Source: Aphis gossypii (Eukaryota > Arthropoda > Insecta > Hemiptera > Aphididae). Taken from it: a stretch of DNA of 64,000 nt. Location: contig NC_065530.1 of NCBI RefSeq assembly GCF_020184175.1, positions 56,149,260 through 56,213,259 on the forward strand. The letters are read 5' to 3'. The position numbers and the translations under genes are program-made. Positions 23,752 to 37,990 of the stretch are shown one piece after another. Every line of letters begins with the position of its first letter. Position 1 is the stretch's first letter. Under the pieces are notes generated by a model. It did not search any database. It was not told where the DNA came from and worked only from the letters and a program-made list of their open reading frames with translations.

Positions 23752-26637
23752 ATATAATGTATAATTTACTTGTTATTATGTTACATAGGTATATCAATCT
23801 AAAATATCTGGAAATCATTTTAAATAAAATCTCCGTATCAAAATAATAAACTTATAATTATTTTTCGGTTAATTTATTATTTATTTTATTATTGCACATA
23901 AATAATTTCGTTATTATATATAATGGTATTTTGTTTTATTTTTTAAGCATTTTTTATACATTATATCGATTCTAAACTTGGGAAATAAAAATGAATTGTT
24001 TTTTTATTCACGTCACTACAAATTAATACATAATTCATTATATTCTATACAATTATTGAAGTGAGATTTATACATTTTAATACTACGACTTGGCAACAGT
24101 AATACAAATTTTATTATGTAGGTACCTATAATTTAGTTTTGGTAGATACAAACAAATTGGTTCATTAAAATGTATAATTTACCAACAGCATTGCAATTTA
24201 TGTTGTAAAATATATAACAAGAAATATTTTTATGATTACAATTTCTTTATATAAAAGTTTAAAAAATATTGTTAGAAATTTTATTAGGTATATAATTTAT
24301 ATATTCAAAAAAATATATTTTTTTTATTTTGATATTCTAATTTAAAAATAATTAACCTTATCCATACAAAGATGATAATATTTGGTAAAAATCAGTTTTT
24401 TACAAGTATACTCTTAGAGTAGTAATTCAATAAAGTTTTTGAAATATTCACCGTACGGACATATTAATAGTATTATTAGTATTTGAATAACACATTTAAT
24501 TAAATTAAAAAACCAAATAATAAAAGCAGTAACTTACAAATAAATTTTAAATACAACACTAACGTAGGAACATTTACAATAATTACAACAGTCAATAGAG
24601 AAATAAAATGTTTCAGAATATAATTTTAGCTTAAATATAAACTAAGTTCAATTTAACGTCTTATAGTTTATTAACTTTCTATATTTAATCTAATTTTTTA
24701 AGTTAAAATGTATTGATAATGTGATATTTGACTTTACAGTGAATACTGTTTATAGTGAAAACTTATGAAATCCATAAAGGTGCTTGTTCGATAAAAATTG
24801 TGTGTTTTCCATAAGTTTTATAAAATATTATATAGGTGCACTGTTAACCGAACTTTGTAGTAGCTGTAAAAGTGTATAACAAATATACAATACATCGTAA
24901 ATTTATATACATAATGTACACACTATACGCACGTATAGTTAAAAAAAAACGCATAACCGATCAATTTCAAATTATTACGATACGCACCATATATGCACAC
25001 ATACGTATACATGGTACACCAGGTGTTCGAGAAAATTAGGAAAATCGATAATATTACAGCAATAATAATGTAAGTGCGTTATCGACTGTTGGCACGTTCG
25101 ATGAAAACACCTGATTTAATCGATAGATGTGTCAAAACGGATAGCGTGTAGGTACACAATATTTAAATAAGAATGAAATAAAACGTGTCTGCGATAAACG
25201 TAGGTATTATACGGGTATATATACATTATAAACCGCATAAAAATCAACGGCGTTTCAAAATTCAAGTACCATCAGATTAAAAAAATATATATAATATCTG
25301 CACGCGTTATGATATTATGCACAATAATATATGCGGGGTATAATATTATTATAATGTTATGTGTATAATGTCGTCTGTGTGCGAGACGGAATAAAAAAAA
25401 AAAAAATAAAAAAATGTCGACTTACCGACAGTTTATATCCTACGCGCTGCTGCAAGAGCTTATATCGATCGAATAATATACGAGTTAACTTATAATATTA
25501 CATATATATATCACATATACGTATACCGAACATCTTAATGAGATACTATATTATAATAATATGTATACATCTATACATCATATTTATGTTCGATGATACG
25601 ACGTTTATAAATTCACGGGAATAACCATTAGAAAATATTATGTTTACCCTGTGCGTGCATTGACGACCACTCCCTTCCACCAAACCTACAAACTCGGCAT
25701 CAAATTTAACATAAAATCATAATAATTGGTTTTATATTCACTGAACGTCGAACGATATCACACCTATACGTTACTCATTTTGCTACCAAACTGTGTATGG
25801 TATACGACTGTTAGGGAAAAAAACATAGAATCAAAAAATATTGCTGCGTTCAATCTTATGAATAACTACATGGCAATCGCATGCCCCGTTCCTCTACACG
25901 TCCACACACACATAGGTATATTGGTGGCCTTTGAATTACTTTTTTGATAACGTCTTGACGTTTATATTTGTATTCTTTTAATAATTATTTACATTTTGTT
26001 AATAAGTAATTAATTAACTATAAGTATAGAAATGTCTAGTATTATTTTCATATGGCATCTTGGAAGAATTTCTAATGTGGTTACATAGTTTTGGTTTATA
26101 CTAATTAGTAGATAGTTATGAATAATATTATGTAGGTTACGATGATATGAACGTAACATATTATCGAGGTTTAAAATCTAATAGTGATAGACTATAATAT
26201 TTAGACTCAACTACTATATAGTCTATAGTGTAGAAAAATGGACGAATTTATTGTTATTATATATTTGTATATTATATTGTAATATACATCTTACATTGTT
26301 ATATACCTAATTAATTGTATAATGAATTTATAATACATAAAACTATGTTTTAATTTTATCGTAGTCAAAAATACAGTAATTCCAAAAAATCAACTCCAAA
26401 AATAAGCTCTAATATCTGTTTTACTTCAATGCGTTATTCATCGCCTTAATCTACGAAAGTGCATAGTATCACCACGTCCATATTGTCGTATGTGGTATAC
26501 TAATTATCTTCAAGTTGTTAGCCATGTTATTATCTGTCGGTCGGTCTTAGAAAAAACATTGTCGCTAGTCGTTCTTTCCGATTCACGAGTGCAATAGTGC
26601 ATAAATACTATTTTTCAATAATGTGATGAAATTTCAG
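23752..26637. other. AT-rich DNA without supported genes
   Basis: About 1.2 kb of extremely AT-rich sequence is followed by mixed DNA with TA-rich tracts. The frame at 25726-25947 (+) begins on a non-ATG codon and has no recognisable product. Nothing is supported. Confidence 0.45.
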
Positions 26638-26753
26638 ACGAGCATATTTTTGACAACTAACAATATATCTGTAGATTGACGTTTAGATTTAACGGAACGC
26701 TTCAACGGTTTCTCAAAGAGCATATACGATTAGGCGATGTCACAGTCGCAAAG
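26638..26753 (+). other. candidate 5' exon with short coding end (MSQSQ...)
   Basis: The stretch ends at CGCAAAG|GTAAAAC, a good donor with GT at 26754-26755. Seventeen bases upstream, an ATG at 26737 (context GGCGATGT, G at -3) would start M-S-Q-S-Q and leave the frame in phase 2. An acceptor-like ATTTCAG ends at 26637, so this may be an internal 5'UTR exon. Alternatively the leader extends further upstream through the GC-balanced, repeat-poor sequence at about 26520-26640. No downstream coding exon can be matched within the window. It resembles a leader exon of an insect gene with a long first intron, but the evidence is only splice consensus and composition. Confidence 0.22.
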
Positions 26754-27480
26754 GTAAAACAGCATCATTCGTTACTTGGTGTTTTCAATTGCAGGATCAT
26801 TAAACGCCTCCGTAGCTGATATTTATAATCTATAATTCATAGACGCAACTAGAGGTCAAACACAGAGGGTGCTAATAAAATTATGCAATGAACACAGACT
26901 CGTGGGGAGCCTACATATAGATATAGATTCTATACCTATTGAAATATTTACTGTTTAGGCATATAATTACACGTCATATTATGTTGTGTGTATTTTGAAG
27001 TACATATTACAAATACGTTTGTAAAATTCAAATAAAAACTTGATAAAATGTCATGTACAAAGAAAAAAAATAACGTAATCAATCAATTTTTATAACATAA
27101 AAGTTTCGTTGTATATTATTGTCGTGTTATTCGCATTTAAACATTTGGGTTATACCTACGTAACGGTAACGTAAAGCTCACGATAAAGGCATGTCGTGGT
27201 GTTATTTGTATTACCGACAACGTGTATTTAACGCCAAAATGTCGACTACAAATGATAGTGTTCACGCAGACGTTTTATAACTACGGTATCTGCGCGGAGA
27301 CAAAATAAATATATACTTATTACTGTATTATGCTGTTTGCTATATATAGTCGATTTATACTTAACGTCGGGTCGACGAGGTGAGATTTACAATTAATATC
27401 GTGTACACTATATAGCAACTTTAAGGGATTTATTCATAATCGTTTAAATTATATTTATTAAATAATTATCGAGAAGAGTA
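26754..27480. other. mixed AT-rich DNA
   Basis: No coding-like frame over 60 codons and no repeat beyond short TA runs. Confidence 0.4.
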
Positions 27481-28570
27481 CAATAAACTCGAGTGTGCCG
27501 GATATTATATACGCTGTACGCATATCACATTGTTCCGATGGTGAAAACGAAACGAAACGCTTTGGTCGCGTATATGCGTTACGAACAAACACACGCTCGC
27601 ATTCGCGGCGGCGGATTTCGATCCCTTTTTACTCGCGCAGTGGCGGTGGCGGCGGCGGCGGGCTGTCGGCTATTAAGGTGCGTAATGGGCTCTCGACTGC
27701 GATCCGTGTGGCGCAAACACATTGATTCACCGGCAGCGGCGGCGGCGGACCTCGTGTTATTATACCGCCGCCACCGCCGCTGTTCCCGTTCTGCTGGGTT
27801 GCCGCCGCAGTCTCTTTAGCTCTTTTCCTCGTCCTCTCACCCCACAGAGACCCTTTTATATAGAGATCCGCCACTCGTCGTATAGTCGTCTTTCGATCGG
27901 CCGACGAAAAAAAATAAAATAAAAACCCCCCAATTCGATGTACCGCGCCGGCATCATCACGCATCTACTGCACATTCGCGCGCGAGCCCGCCATACAATA
28001 TGCGCAATAATATATTTTGTCGTCGTCGGAAGGTAGGTAGGTGCACGAGAGCACTTTTGTAAAACGGATATAATATGTCCGCGAAGTCTGTTACAGTGGG
28101 CGCACGCTACGCAGATAAACTCGCGGGAGGCAAACGATGCGAAGTAGACGACCATTCAAAGTTAAAAGGTGCACTGAAAATAATATACATATATATTGCA
28201 TCGTTCCGGGCGACTATGTATCGGAACCGGTGAACCGTGTGCCGAGCACCGATGCCAAAACGGCAATCGGAAGACGAGTTCGTTTCTGTATACACGCCGC
28301 CGCCACTGGCGGATAGACGGACAGGCTCGCGTAATAGGGCCCGTCGCGGCGGTTTAACAACGATCCACTACCGCGACGGGTGCCCGGAAACGGTGCAATC
28401 TCTATATTATTCTCTGCGGATCGCACCCAGTTTCCGGTCCATGTCTACGTGCGTACCTATACAGTGTACACGATCGGCCAAAACGTGCACACGCGATTCC
28501 GCCTAGGAACTTCCGTTATACGCGCCCGCGACCAGCAGCGGCTGTTGCAGTATATGTATACGATTTCGAT
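27480..28570. promoter_or_regulatory. GC/CpG-rich island with CGG/CCG repeats, function unknown
   Basis: One of the most GC-rich parts of the window. It is rich in CGG/CCG triplets (about 27600-27665 and 27732-27785) and CpG throughout. Overlapping frames on both strands translate to low-complexity Pro, Gly, Ala and Arg tracts, which points to nucleotide repeats rather than selected proteins. A promoter or CpG-dense regulatory element is plausible. No supported exon border or start codon is found. Confidence 0.35.
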
Positions 28571-31500
28571 ATGAACTGAGACAAAATGACGATGCCGTGA
28601 TGTAGTTCATAAAAGAATATTACATTATTATTGTTTTTATTATATAATATGTATTGTTCGTTTTTAATTGCAGTCGAATCCTCCAAAATATATAACCTAT
28701 CTATAGCTAAGTACCTATATGTAATATCAAACTGCAACAAACTGCAAACTGCATGCACTGTGCATACTATATATACTTTATTTTATATTATTAACATTGT
28801 TTTTATACAGGCATTATATGCTCAGTTATAAATCTATACGATAATGGGATTATTAAAAAATGAAGACACATTTACCAAGATATTATACAAAGTCAGCATA
28901 AACTATTGAAAAATCTATTATTTTGATAATACAGCACAGTATAATATCTAACCCTTTGGATTTAAACCTATATGAATTTGGCCCTAATTAAATTTACTGT
29001 GGCACTATTTCTAACTCAACAAAATGCTCTACAAGAATACAAAAAGTATTTCCCTATAACCAAATTAAAAATTACAATTTAAGAATTTTAAATGCTCTCA
29101 CTTTATTATATAGTTAATACAACCGACTTCAAAACTACATTTCAAATTCCAGATTGTTATAATTGAGGTTTGAATTTTCGGGTGACGGAAATTCTTAACA
29201 CCTACGGCCTACTTAACACATCATTCGACACACAATACAACATAACGACAAATTTATCACGTGTGTTTATGTGATTCGAATTCTGCCATCTGGTATTGTA
29301 TTTTTATTGGCTCTTATAACCTTAAAGACAAAGAGTGGTATATGTACATATACAGTATTATACGTTGGTAGCGGCAACACGTATTTTTTAATACTGTATT
29401 GAACGCAGATTTTAATTTAATTTAGTTTTTTTTTTTTTTTAAATAAAAATATAATCAAGTTTGCTCCAATTACGCCGTGAAATCTAAACGAATGTTTATG
29501 TCAGTATACCGTCGATTTAAATTTGAAAAACAAGTAAAAATTATATATATATATAATACACTGTACAAAATTATTTTCCTTTCTCGTACATACTCGTTAG
29601 TCGTTAGTAATACATTGGCTTCCGTCCATATTTTTAAACCATTCGTTTCGTCTTTGCTCTTTATTAAATGTAACGTCACTGCAGTTTATTTATTAACTAT
29701 TACATATTATACGCGCGCGCATATACGTATATATTTATTATATTTGTTGTATATTTGACAGATCAAAGGGAATATTTCATGAAGTTTAGGTATTATAATA
29801 CGTAACATTTCATTCTTCCTGGATAATGGAGTTTTTGTAAAGCAATGATTTGTGTATTACGTGACTTAAAATAATCACCGACGACAATAATAAAATATAA
29901 TAAATTTTTTTTAGAATATTCGTAGTAATACACGCCGGACGATTTGGTAATGCAATCTAAACGCTGTCGGTTATACATATAGCGTTATATCAAGCCCATG
30001 ATTAATACTGTTTACGGGCCGACCGGTATTGTATAATAGTGAACAAATCAAATTCACGGGAACGTTTAGTTTACGATACGTGTGATTCAGTCTCTCGGAT
30101 TTCTCTTGACATTATACGCACATGACTGCCATTGTGTCAGAGAAGAGGCATTGTATGCCGTCCGTATAATAAACGGCGTTTAAATTCTGTCCGAAGTATT
30201 TATGTTAAATATGTTGGCACGAGCATCTCATATATGTGTGTATTTCTTTTTCTTCTATTAGCTATTTAAAATCAACAACAACGAACAATTGTGTTTCTCG
30301 AGTTTTAGTCCAAGATCATAGGTTGCCACAATGTCGTGTAATTTATATACATGCGTTGTATATATAAACGTTAAAACTTAAAATGAGCTTAGGAATGCAC
30401 TCTTCTGATGGAAAAAAATCAAAATCTGTGCGCACGTGTTTGAGTTGGTCCCATACGGTACGCATAATTTATACATATTCATCCAGTGGTTTTCAATCAT
30501 TAGGTCGTGACCTAGTTTTAAATCACGTGATCTTTAAAACTGAGTTACGATATACTTTTAATAATTAAAAATAAATAAATTTAGTTAAAATATAAATCGT
30601 ATTCAATCTTACAAAGTAAATAAAATTAATGTAATAATTATTCTAATAACTATAATTTTTTCAAAATTGGTCCATTTTTACAATCAGGTGGTCTTCACTA
30701 ATATAGTTTATTAATAGTCCCAGAACACGTTAAGAACTCATATACTTATACACTCATATTGTTTTACAGTAGCGTATACATACACAATATTTTTTTTTTG
30801 TGTTGATTTAACTCAATCTAAATATCTAATACACTAGTATTGACATAAACCTAATTGTATACAATCTCTAAAACGATCAAAACTATACTTGATTTACCTA
30901 TTATAAGTCTATATTGATAAAAGATTAACTTGGACTAGTGGCCTACACATACAAAAATCTAAAACAGTATAATATTTTTAAACGTCAGATTTCATAAACT
31001 ATTAGTAGGTAACTTCTGCATTCTACGAGTAAAATTTTCGTTATTAAATCACCTGACTGACATTCAACTTTGGAGATCTACCAAAACATCTAACTTAAAA
31101 TGTTTAATTGACCTCAACAATTTTAACTTAACGTATAATTTTATCTAAATTAGCGTGCTATTGCGCGTAGTGTGTTTTATTATTATTGTGATTTTTACTA
31201 ATTTCAATAATTAGTAAATTTATATAATTGTATTTTTTCATACTATATCGAATCCTTTGAAAATCATAATAATTCCTATTTATAATCTTATCGCATACAA
31301 AGTGTTGATGTATGAGAGGTATTTTAATAATTAAAATAGTATTTAATTTTAATATAGGTATCAAAATGATCGAAAACGTCAAAAGTGCGCACCGTACACG
31401 GTTTCAATCGAATTTATTTAGGAATGAGTAATTTTTTAATATATTATACAAAACGATCTCAGTTTATCATAGACAAAATTACGTAATCATAATGCTGTAT

Positions 31501-34080
31501 AGTGTATATAGAAGTATGTTACAAAAATTCTCGATCATCACTCAAGTGATTTCTCTTGAATTATTTTTATTTTGTTTTTGGAGGACTCGACACTTATACC
31601 AATATATATACAATATATCAGAATACGATTTGTCATGGTCTCGAATGCGTTTCGGGTGTGAATTATAATAATAATATTATAAACACTCGTGTATATAATA
31701 ATGTACCTATATGACTACATGTATATGATACTATAAATGACGCATATATAGTGTAAAAAAGAAAACACTAACGTCTAGTGGTGTGCATAACGACGAATAA
31801 TCTGCGTAGTCGGTAAAGGATTAGACGTTCAAATGCGAATGGATGTGATTCTGTTGACAGGTTCGCTCATTATACTTTATTATTATTATAAAACGCGGAC
31901 ACGTCGAGCACATATAATATTATAATCTGTCCGCATAAGGCAACGTGCGCAAAACGTCTTAAGCTAAATTATTATTATAATTACGAATAAATATATCAGT
32001 TGTGCAGTATGTATACTGCGTTTTTTATTGGATCATTACTTATGCCGACATGCAAAACTGAATTTAATGGACTCGAGACAACGAGTTATTTATTTCCTAA
32101 AGACGAAACCTCATCGATGGCTTACACACACACACACACACACATATAATATGTATGAAATCAAACACATTTTTTATAATGTCGGTTTATATTTATGTCG
32201 AATACATGTTTTATTATATATTTGTACCATAACAGAGGAGTATAGATATAACGTTTTAATCAATGTTATACAGATACCATCTCTCGAATCTGCACACACA
32301 CACAAATAATGTACAACCACAATAATTGATTGCGTATAATTGAAAATCCTTGTTTTAAGGATTATCAAAGTAACTGCTATATGTTAATGTATATAAATAT
32401 AGTAGGTATATTATTATATGCATTAAGAAAATGTATTAACAATAATATTTTTATCTCGATAATATAAATTATAATACAATATAATAATTAAAGATAATAT
32501 TTGTACAGAGAAAAATAGAATGTAGGTACATTAAATAATATTTTAGTGTACATAAACACACTCAAAAATTGTAATTAAATACTAAAACTAATTTATATAT
32601 ATATATATATATAATGTATTATATTATAAGTTATAGCTCTATTATGTAAACTATACTATAATTGGTGTTTTTAAATCGTTGTACAGTAATTTTATTTTCA
32701 AATCGCACGATAATACAAACATAATAAATGTCTATTCTAATATACTATTACGTTATTCAGTATACATGTTAAATTAGTGATGGAGAACCGAGGAACGATG
32801 AAATCCGAAGAATTGAAAATTTATTGATCTTATGGTATAATATATTAGTATAGCGATACTTATAATATATATATTATAAAATATAATTATTATACTGTGC
32901 GCATATTGCGCGTGGGATGTGAACGAAGACATTCCACATGGCGCATATTGATTAGTTCAAGAGACTTTTTAAAGGTAGAACATACAATGAACACGAAACT
33001 TAAAATATTCAAATATAACTATATTATAAATTATAATATATCATTGGCATTAAGACTATTTATACTACTAACACTATACACTAAACTGTTAGCTTCAAAC
33101 ATAACCCATTAACACATCAATGTGTACGATATGTCGAAGAGACTTGTTTTCGAAAACTTCACACTTATTATAATATGTTTATATACGTAGTAACATAAAA
33201 ATGAACCAACCATAAAGTTCAACTGACAATTCAGATAGCATATAATTGCATTAGACGTTGGTGATTGGTCTGTTAGAATTTATTCTGCAGAAATTCCAAA
33301 CTCAAGTGATCTCAGTCGACCGCGACGAGTCTATGAAAAAAAGAAGATATAAATGTTTGTAATAGACCCGGACATTGCAGGACAGTACTTAATAATAATA
33401 TGTAATATTATAAATGGTATTATACGACAGAAACGTTCGAATATTTTGTGAACGTCTTCACTCACAGTATTCAATAATGTTATATATATATATGTTTACG
33501 ATTATAGTTCACATGCACGCGTATTACGGTGCGCGCATATTATATATAATATTATTATATATTGTTGGGTTGGCGCCACGGCCACTGTCCTGCGGGGAGG
33601 AATGGACGGCCATTACTATTGCGGTTAGTGCACTAACTGCATTTCGTACACATGCACACAATAATAAGTCCCGTCCTTGGGACTGTATTATATATAATAT
33701 TGTAATATTGCACCGACTGCAGCACCATCGTCTGCGACTGCTGCAGTAGTGGCTGTAGGGACGTTACAATAATAATAAAGTTTTTTCACATTATTATACA
33801 CACATTTTTCCATTCCGCCGACTGTCGTCCGACAACAATATAGTATTGTTAGGAATCTGAACTATCAACGATTTTGAGATTTTTTCATCGACAATCGATT
33901 GTGTTGTCTAGTCGGGTCGTACATAAAAACCCGGCACTCTCCGCAATTCCAACGTTTCGCAGATTTAATATATTTTTTTTTTAATTATAGCCGAACCTTG
34001 TCCGCGTGCGACCGATAAATCTTTGTTATTTATGAAAAATAATAAGTCTATACGTATATTATTATTATTATTATATAACA
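28570..34080. other. AT-rich DNA with scattered GC-balanced patches
   Basis: No supported genes. GC-balanced patches lie at about 30000-30190 and 33560-33760. Simple repeats include an (AC)n run (separate entry) and many TA tracts. Short frames, such as 33414-33749 (+), do not show domains. Confidence 0.4.
32124..32144. repeat. (AC)n microsatellite
   Basis: About ten AC units. Confidence 0.9.
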
Positions 34081-34760
34081 ACAACGACGACGACGTCGAC
34101 GAAGATCGCGTGGGAGTATAAATTACAACGGGAGGAGAGATAGAGAACGGGTGAGAGAAAATGAGAGAAAGACAGTGAGTGAGAGAGAGCAAGAGAGAGT
34201 GAGTGGCAAGTCGTCGCCGTATCGTCGTAGCAGCACCAGCAGCAAAAACGGGGATTCGTCGTGTTATATTCCTACTATGGAGGCGATACGGTGTTATGTT
34301 GGGCCCCCGTTTGATTTATAATATTCGGCGAGTTTTTGACGATTCTCGACGGTCGGCTGGTGTGGTGGAGAAAGAGGCGGCGGTAGATCCCTCGCGCGCG
34401 CATAACAACGACCCGTGTAGATATTTTGAAAGAGACCCAAGGCCCGCGTAACTCAGTCAGTTTTTGACAGATTTATAACCGGACCCGGGGAGCCCATAAA
34501 TGCGCGCATCGCGGGACGCTGTTAAACCGGCGGCGTGGTCGGCGGAGGGGTGCAGTGGAGAAGAAAGTCATCGCCACCGCCGCCGCCTCCTCTATATACG
34601 TATAATAATAATATACGTGTCCGTATATATATTTGTGTATGGGGAGAAGGACTGAGCAAATGCCGCCGCCGCACGAATGAGGGTGATACGGAATTGATTG
34701 TGAAATCAGCTTGGACCGGGTTGTGCATACGGTAAGAGAAAGGGCAGCGACGGGGTAATA
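34080..34760. promoter_or_regulatory. GC-rich island headed by a GAGA tract
   Basis: A purine-rich GA tract at about 34131-34203 (repeated GAGAGA, AGTGAG and GAGAAA units) leads into GC/CpG-rich sequence to about 34750. GAGA-type tracts bind Trl/GAF-like factors at many insect promoters (established for Drosophila). Here the role is inferred. A (GAC)n-type triplet run precedes it at about 34083-34100. The frames in this island (34203-34451, 34522-34735) are low complexity and not supported. Confidence 0.35.
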
Positions 34761-37574
34761 AGGATTTCAGGACGAGATGTTACTGTTCGATATCACAATG
34801 TACATGTTTACGTGTATGCGTGTGTTTTTGTTATTTTTTTTTCTTCTATTTTTTTGACTCTGTCTCGTGTACAATTCACCAAGCATGTTCACCCACCATT
34901 TCTCCATTTAATAATGAATTTATTCTAATCCTGACATTTGGTATTTACTAGATTTCAATTATTTCAATTTTTACGAAATTTAAAAAGTGTTATGTCATGA
35001 TACAAACTTCTTTTTAATAGGTATGTGAACTAATCTTTATTACTACAAATTGTTTAACAGATAATATTTTTTAAGTTTCTAAATTATCAAAATTCGAATG
35101 AATAGTTCTTGTGTTAGAAAACGTTTATTATAATAATAACAATTAGTTAACTAATAATAAAAAGTCTTTAATGATGGTTCCACTAAAATATGAAGTGAAT
35201 TAAATATTGAATCTAAACATTTAGTATTTAATTTTTATCATATTTAAAAATTGTAAAATATTGATAGATTAATATTAATTAGCTACTCTAATTTTAAAAT
35301 AACCATATATTATATACAGCTTGAATATCTACCAAATATATTATCATAGACTTATCCTTAGTACACAAGTTAAAATTATTTATTCAAAGTTTGATTCATA
35401 TACCTAGATCAACATTTAAAAAAAGTTGTATACAATTTAATGAAAAAATGATGATTTTCATTCAAAAAAAAATAGTATTAAATGGTACAAAAATCTAAAT
35501 TGAAAATAACGTATTCTTTAGCTGCTAGGTAGTAGGTACATTTTAAACTTCCAAAAAATCAGAATTTGAGTAAATTCATTATTAAAAAAACGGGAATGAA
35601 CATTCTCTGTAACTTAGTAGACTCTTTCCTTTTTTCCCATTTTTGTATAAAAATGTAATAAACTAATAATATAATATACACGTGAGCGCTCCTTATTCCT
35701 ATTCTATTCTCTTCTCTTCGTTGTATACGGTCACCCACCCCAAATATTATCGTGTACTGTGTACACTCCGATTTCGATATCGTATATACGTTACACATGT
35801 AATCTATATATATATATATATTTAGCTCGGTAGCAGCTACCCCGTTACCTCCGCACCATAATCCGTACATATTATACAGGTAAAGGTATACTTGCACCTA
35901 CACATACGCGATAATTGTGTGAGGTGTATAATATAATACATGATATATTCGTGTATATTATATACTTTTCACGGTTCGTTTAAATACAGATACTCGGACG
36001 GGTGCCTGAGAGTCGAAATTGTACTTACGCGTATAATACCTTTACGGGTGTGTTGTCGTGGGTTGGTTAAAATCCTGCGTGTAACAAATACAGTGGCGGT
36101 CGCGCAGGTACAACAATGAGACACAATACTACAATAATAATTATATCTACCGTATACATTCATAGATGTGCATTTTCGAAAATTCTATAATAAAGTAAGT
36201 ATAAACGCTCAGCCGAATTTGAACTAGATGCACGTTTTTTTATTTGTCAAATTCATTATTTACGCTACCTATCAGTAACATTATTTATTATTTACGCGGA
36301 AAATTATATGAATTATAGATTATATTTCGCGATTTATGTAAGTACCTATATATAATATAAATAATAAATATATTATATTACGTACTTGTGATGCGTGTCC
36401 GTTCCAACAAGTCACCCTAATACGTGTAATTTTTTTTATTTCCGTGGAAATATTAGCCAAGAAGAATAGCAAACAATTTTCGTTTAAACGTCAAGTTATA
36501 AAATGTGTATATTGTTTTTTAAAAAAAACATAACATTCAAAATATTATAGAATCTCAACTCTTGAGACTTAAGTTATAAGAGTACATTAAATTATAGAAA
36601 GAAAATACTTATCAGTAAATTTAAGTTAAAATATTAGTAGATATAAATCACGTGAATTTAAAGTTATAACACATAAGTAAAAACTATAAAGTTAGAAACT
36701 ATTTAAGCCCCTAAAACCCTCATTGTGTTTATATGATACGTACGTGATAAATATTATATCACTTATCAATAATACGAGTATATTATTTAAAAAAATAAGT
36801 GGGCAATGTTTTAAAATTATGTAATAATTAAATATGATCATAACATGGTAAACTAGTGAATTTAGATTAAATTTGTTAAATTTGGTAATACTAATAACGT
36901 TGACGTTGTAATGAAATGTGTGTGTTAAATATAACTTTTTTGATTTAACAAATTATGATGTATTCAAAAACATAAAATATTTTTTTCATCAAATACCATT
37001 CCCTGTAAGTCGTTATCGCTTTTTAAATAATAATGAATACGATAATGTCTTATACTAAGCAAACCGAAATAATTCAAAAAAACACTTTTCAAGTATTATA
37101 TTGATAATTATTTACCTTCATTACCTATCCTATATAGTATTAATCATTAATTACGTGAGCTTAACAAAAAAAATTTTAACACATATTACGTATTTATGTT
37201 TATAAACATAATAGCAAGACGAATATTAATCTTGATTTTCATGAATAAAGAACATAAGGATATTAATATAATATCTAATATATACATTATATTATAATAA
37301 TTTATATATATATTTTTGTTATTATTATTGATCTAAAATCTAAATTACACCTTTGACAGCACAGCTCATTAGTTATATTATAATATATACAATATACATT
37401 TTCGAAACTTACATATAGTATCATTTTGTACTTGTATGTAAGTATGTTTTTTTACTTTATGTTTTATATTTTTGTTAAATTATAATTTTGTTTTTAAGTT
37501 TAAAATAAACCATTTCATTAAAAAATAAGGTTATATAATTTAGTTGAAAATTATTTAAGTCTATAGGTTTTGTT
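34760..37574. other. AT-rich DNA with a repeat fragment
   Basis: AT-rich throughout, apart from a GC-balanced patch at about 35690-36140. It includes the repeat tail at 35537-35598 (separate entry). The minus-strand frame at 35559-35897 begins in that repeat and is not supported. Confidence 0.4.
35537..35598. repeat. second copy of dispersed repeat tail
   Basis: Aligns by eye with 17481-17539 in the same orientation: shared TTTAAA, TTCCAAAAA and AATTCATTATTAAA blocks in the same order with small indels. The sequence after it (attctctgtaacttagtag) may continue the element. Confidence 0.45.
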
Positions 37575-37990
37575 AGTAATTAGGTCCAAGGTTGACGTCA
37601 AGTTTGCGGGTATCCCGTATAAGATCTCGCCCTCAGTGAATTTATGTAATCTGTGTGATGTGCTTAATGGGAATATCAATTCCACAGATTAGGGAGAGCT
37701 CTATCTAGCTATCAGAAATTCGTGAGCGATTTTTGCGTGTCCTATACGTTGTCTGTTTAGTACAGTTTATTCCTTTCGTTTGAGAATTAAGTTTTTGCCA
37801 TCCCTACATTGTTTCTCTTAAAATGTCATCAATTTCAGTACTTAAGTATACTTTGTTTATTTTAAAATATGTCTTGCCACTTTATTTAATGATTTCTTAG
37901 TTCTATTTTTTGAGCCATCATAAAACATTTGCTTGATATTAAAGAAGTTTCACCATCATTTGTGACAATTGAGGTTTATTCATTTATCAA
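37575..37990. other. higher-complexity island, possible transposon LTR or 5' exon fragment
   Basis: About 400 bp of GC-balanced, non-repetitive sequence embedded in AT-rich DNA. It contains a small hairpin (AATCTGTG at about 37649-37656 paired with CACAGATT about 27 bp downstream). An ATG near 37822 starts a 25-codon frame beginning MSSISVLKYTLFILKYV. The layout, leader-like sequence followed by a short ORF, would suit a solo LTR, the end of a DNA transposon or a stray 5' exon. No terminal repeats or target duplication could be found by eye, so I leave it unclassified. Confidence 0.3.

Noticed and set aside
27493..27964. Pro/Gly/Ala/Arg-rich frames on both strands
   Set aside because: They derive from CGG/CCG repeats; no selected protein features.
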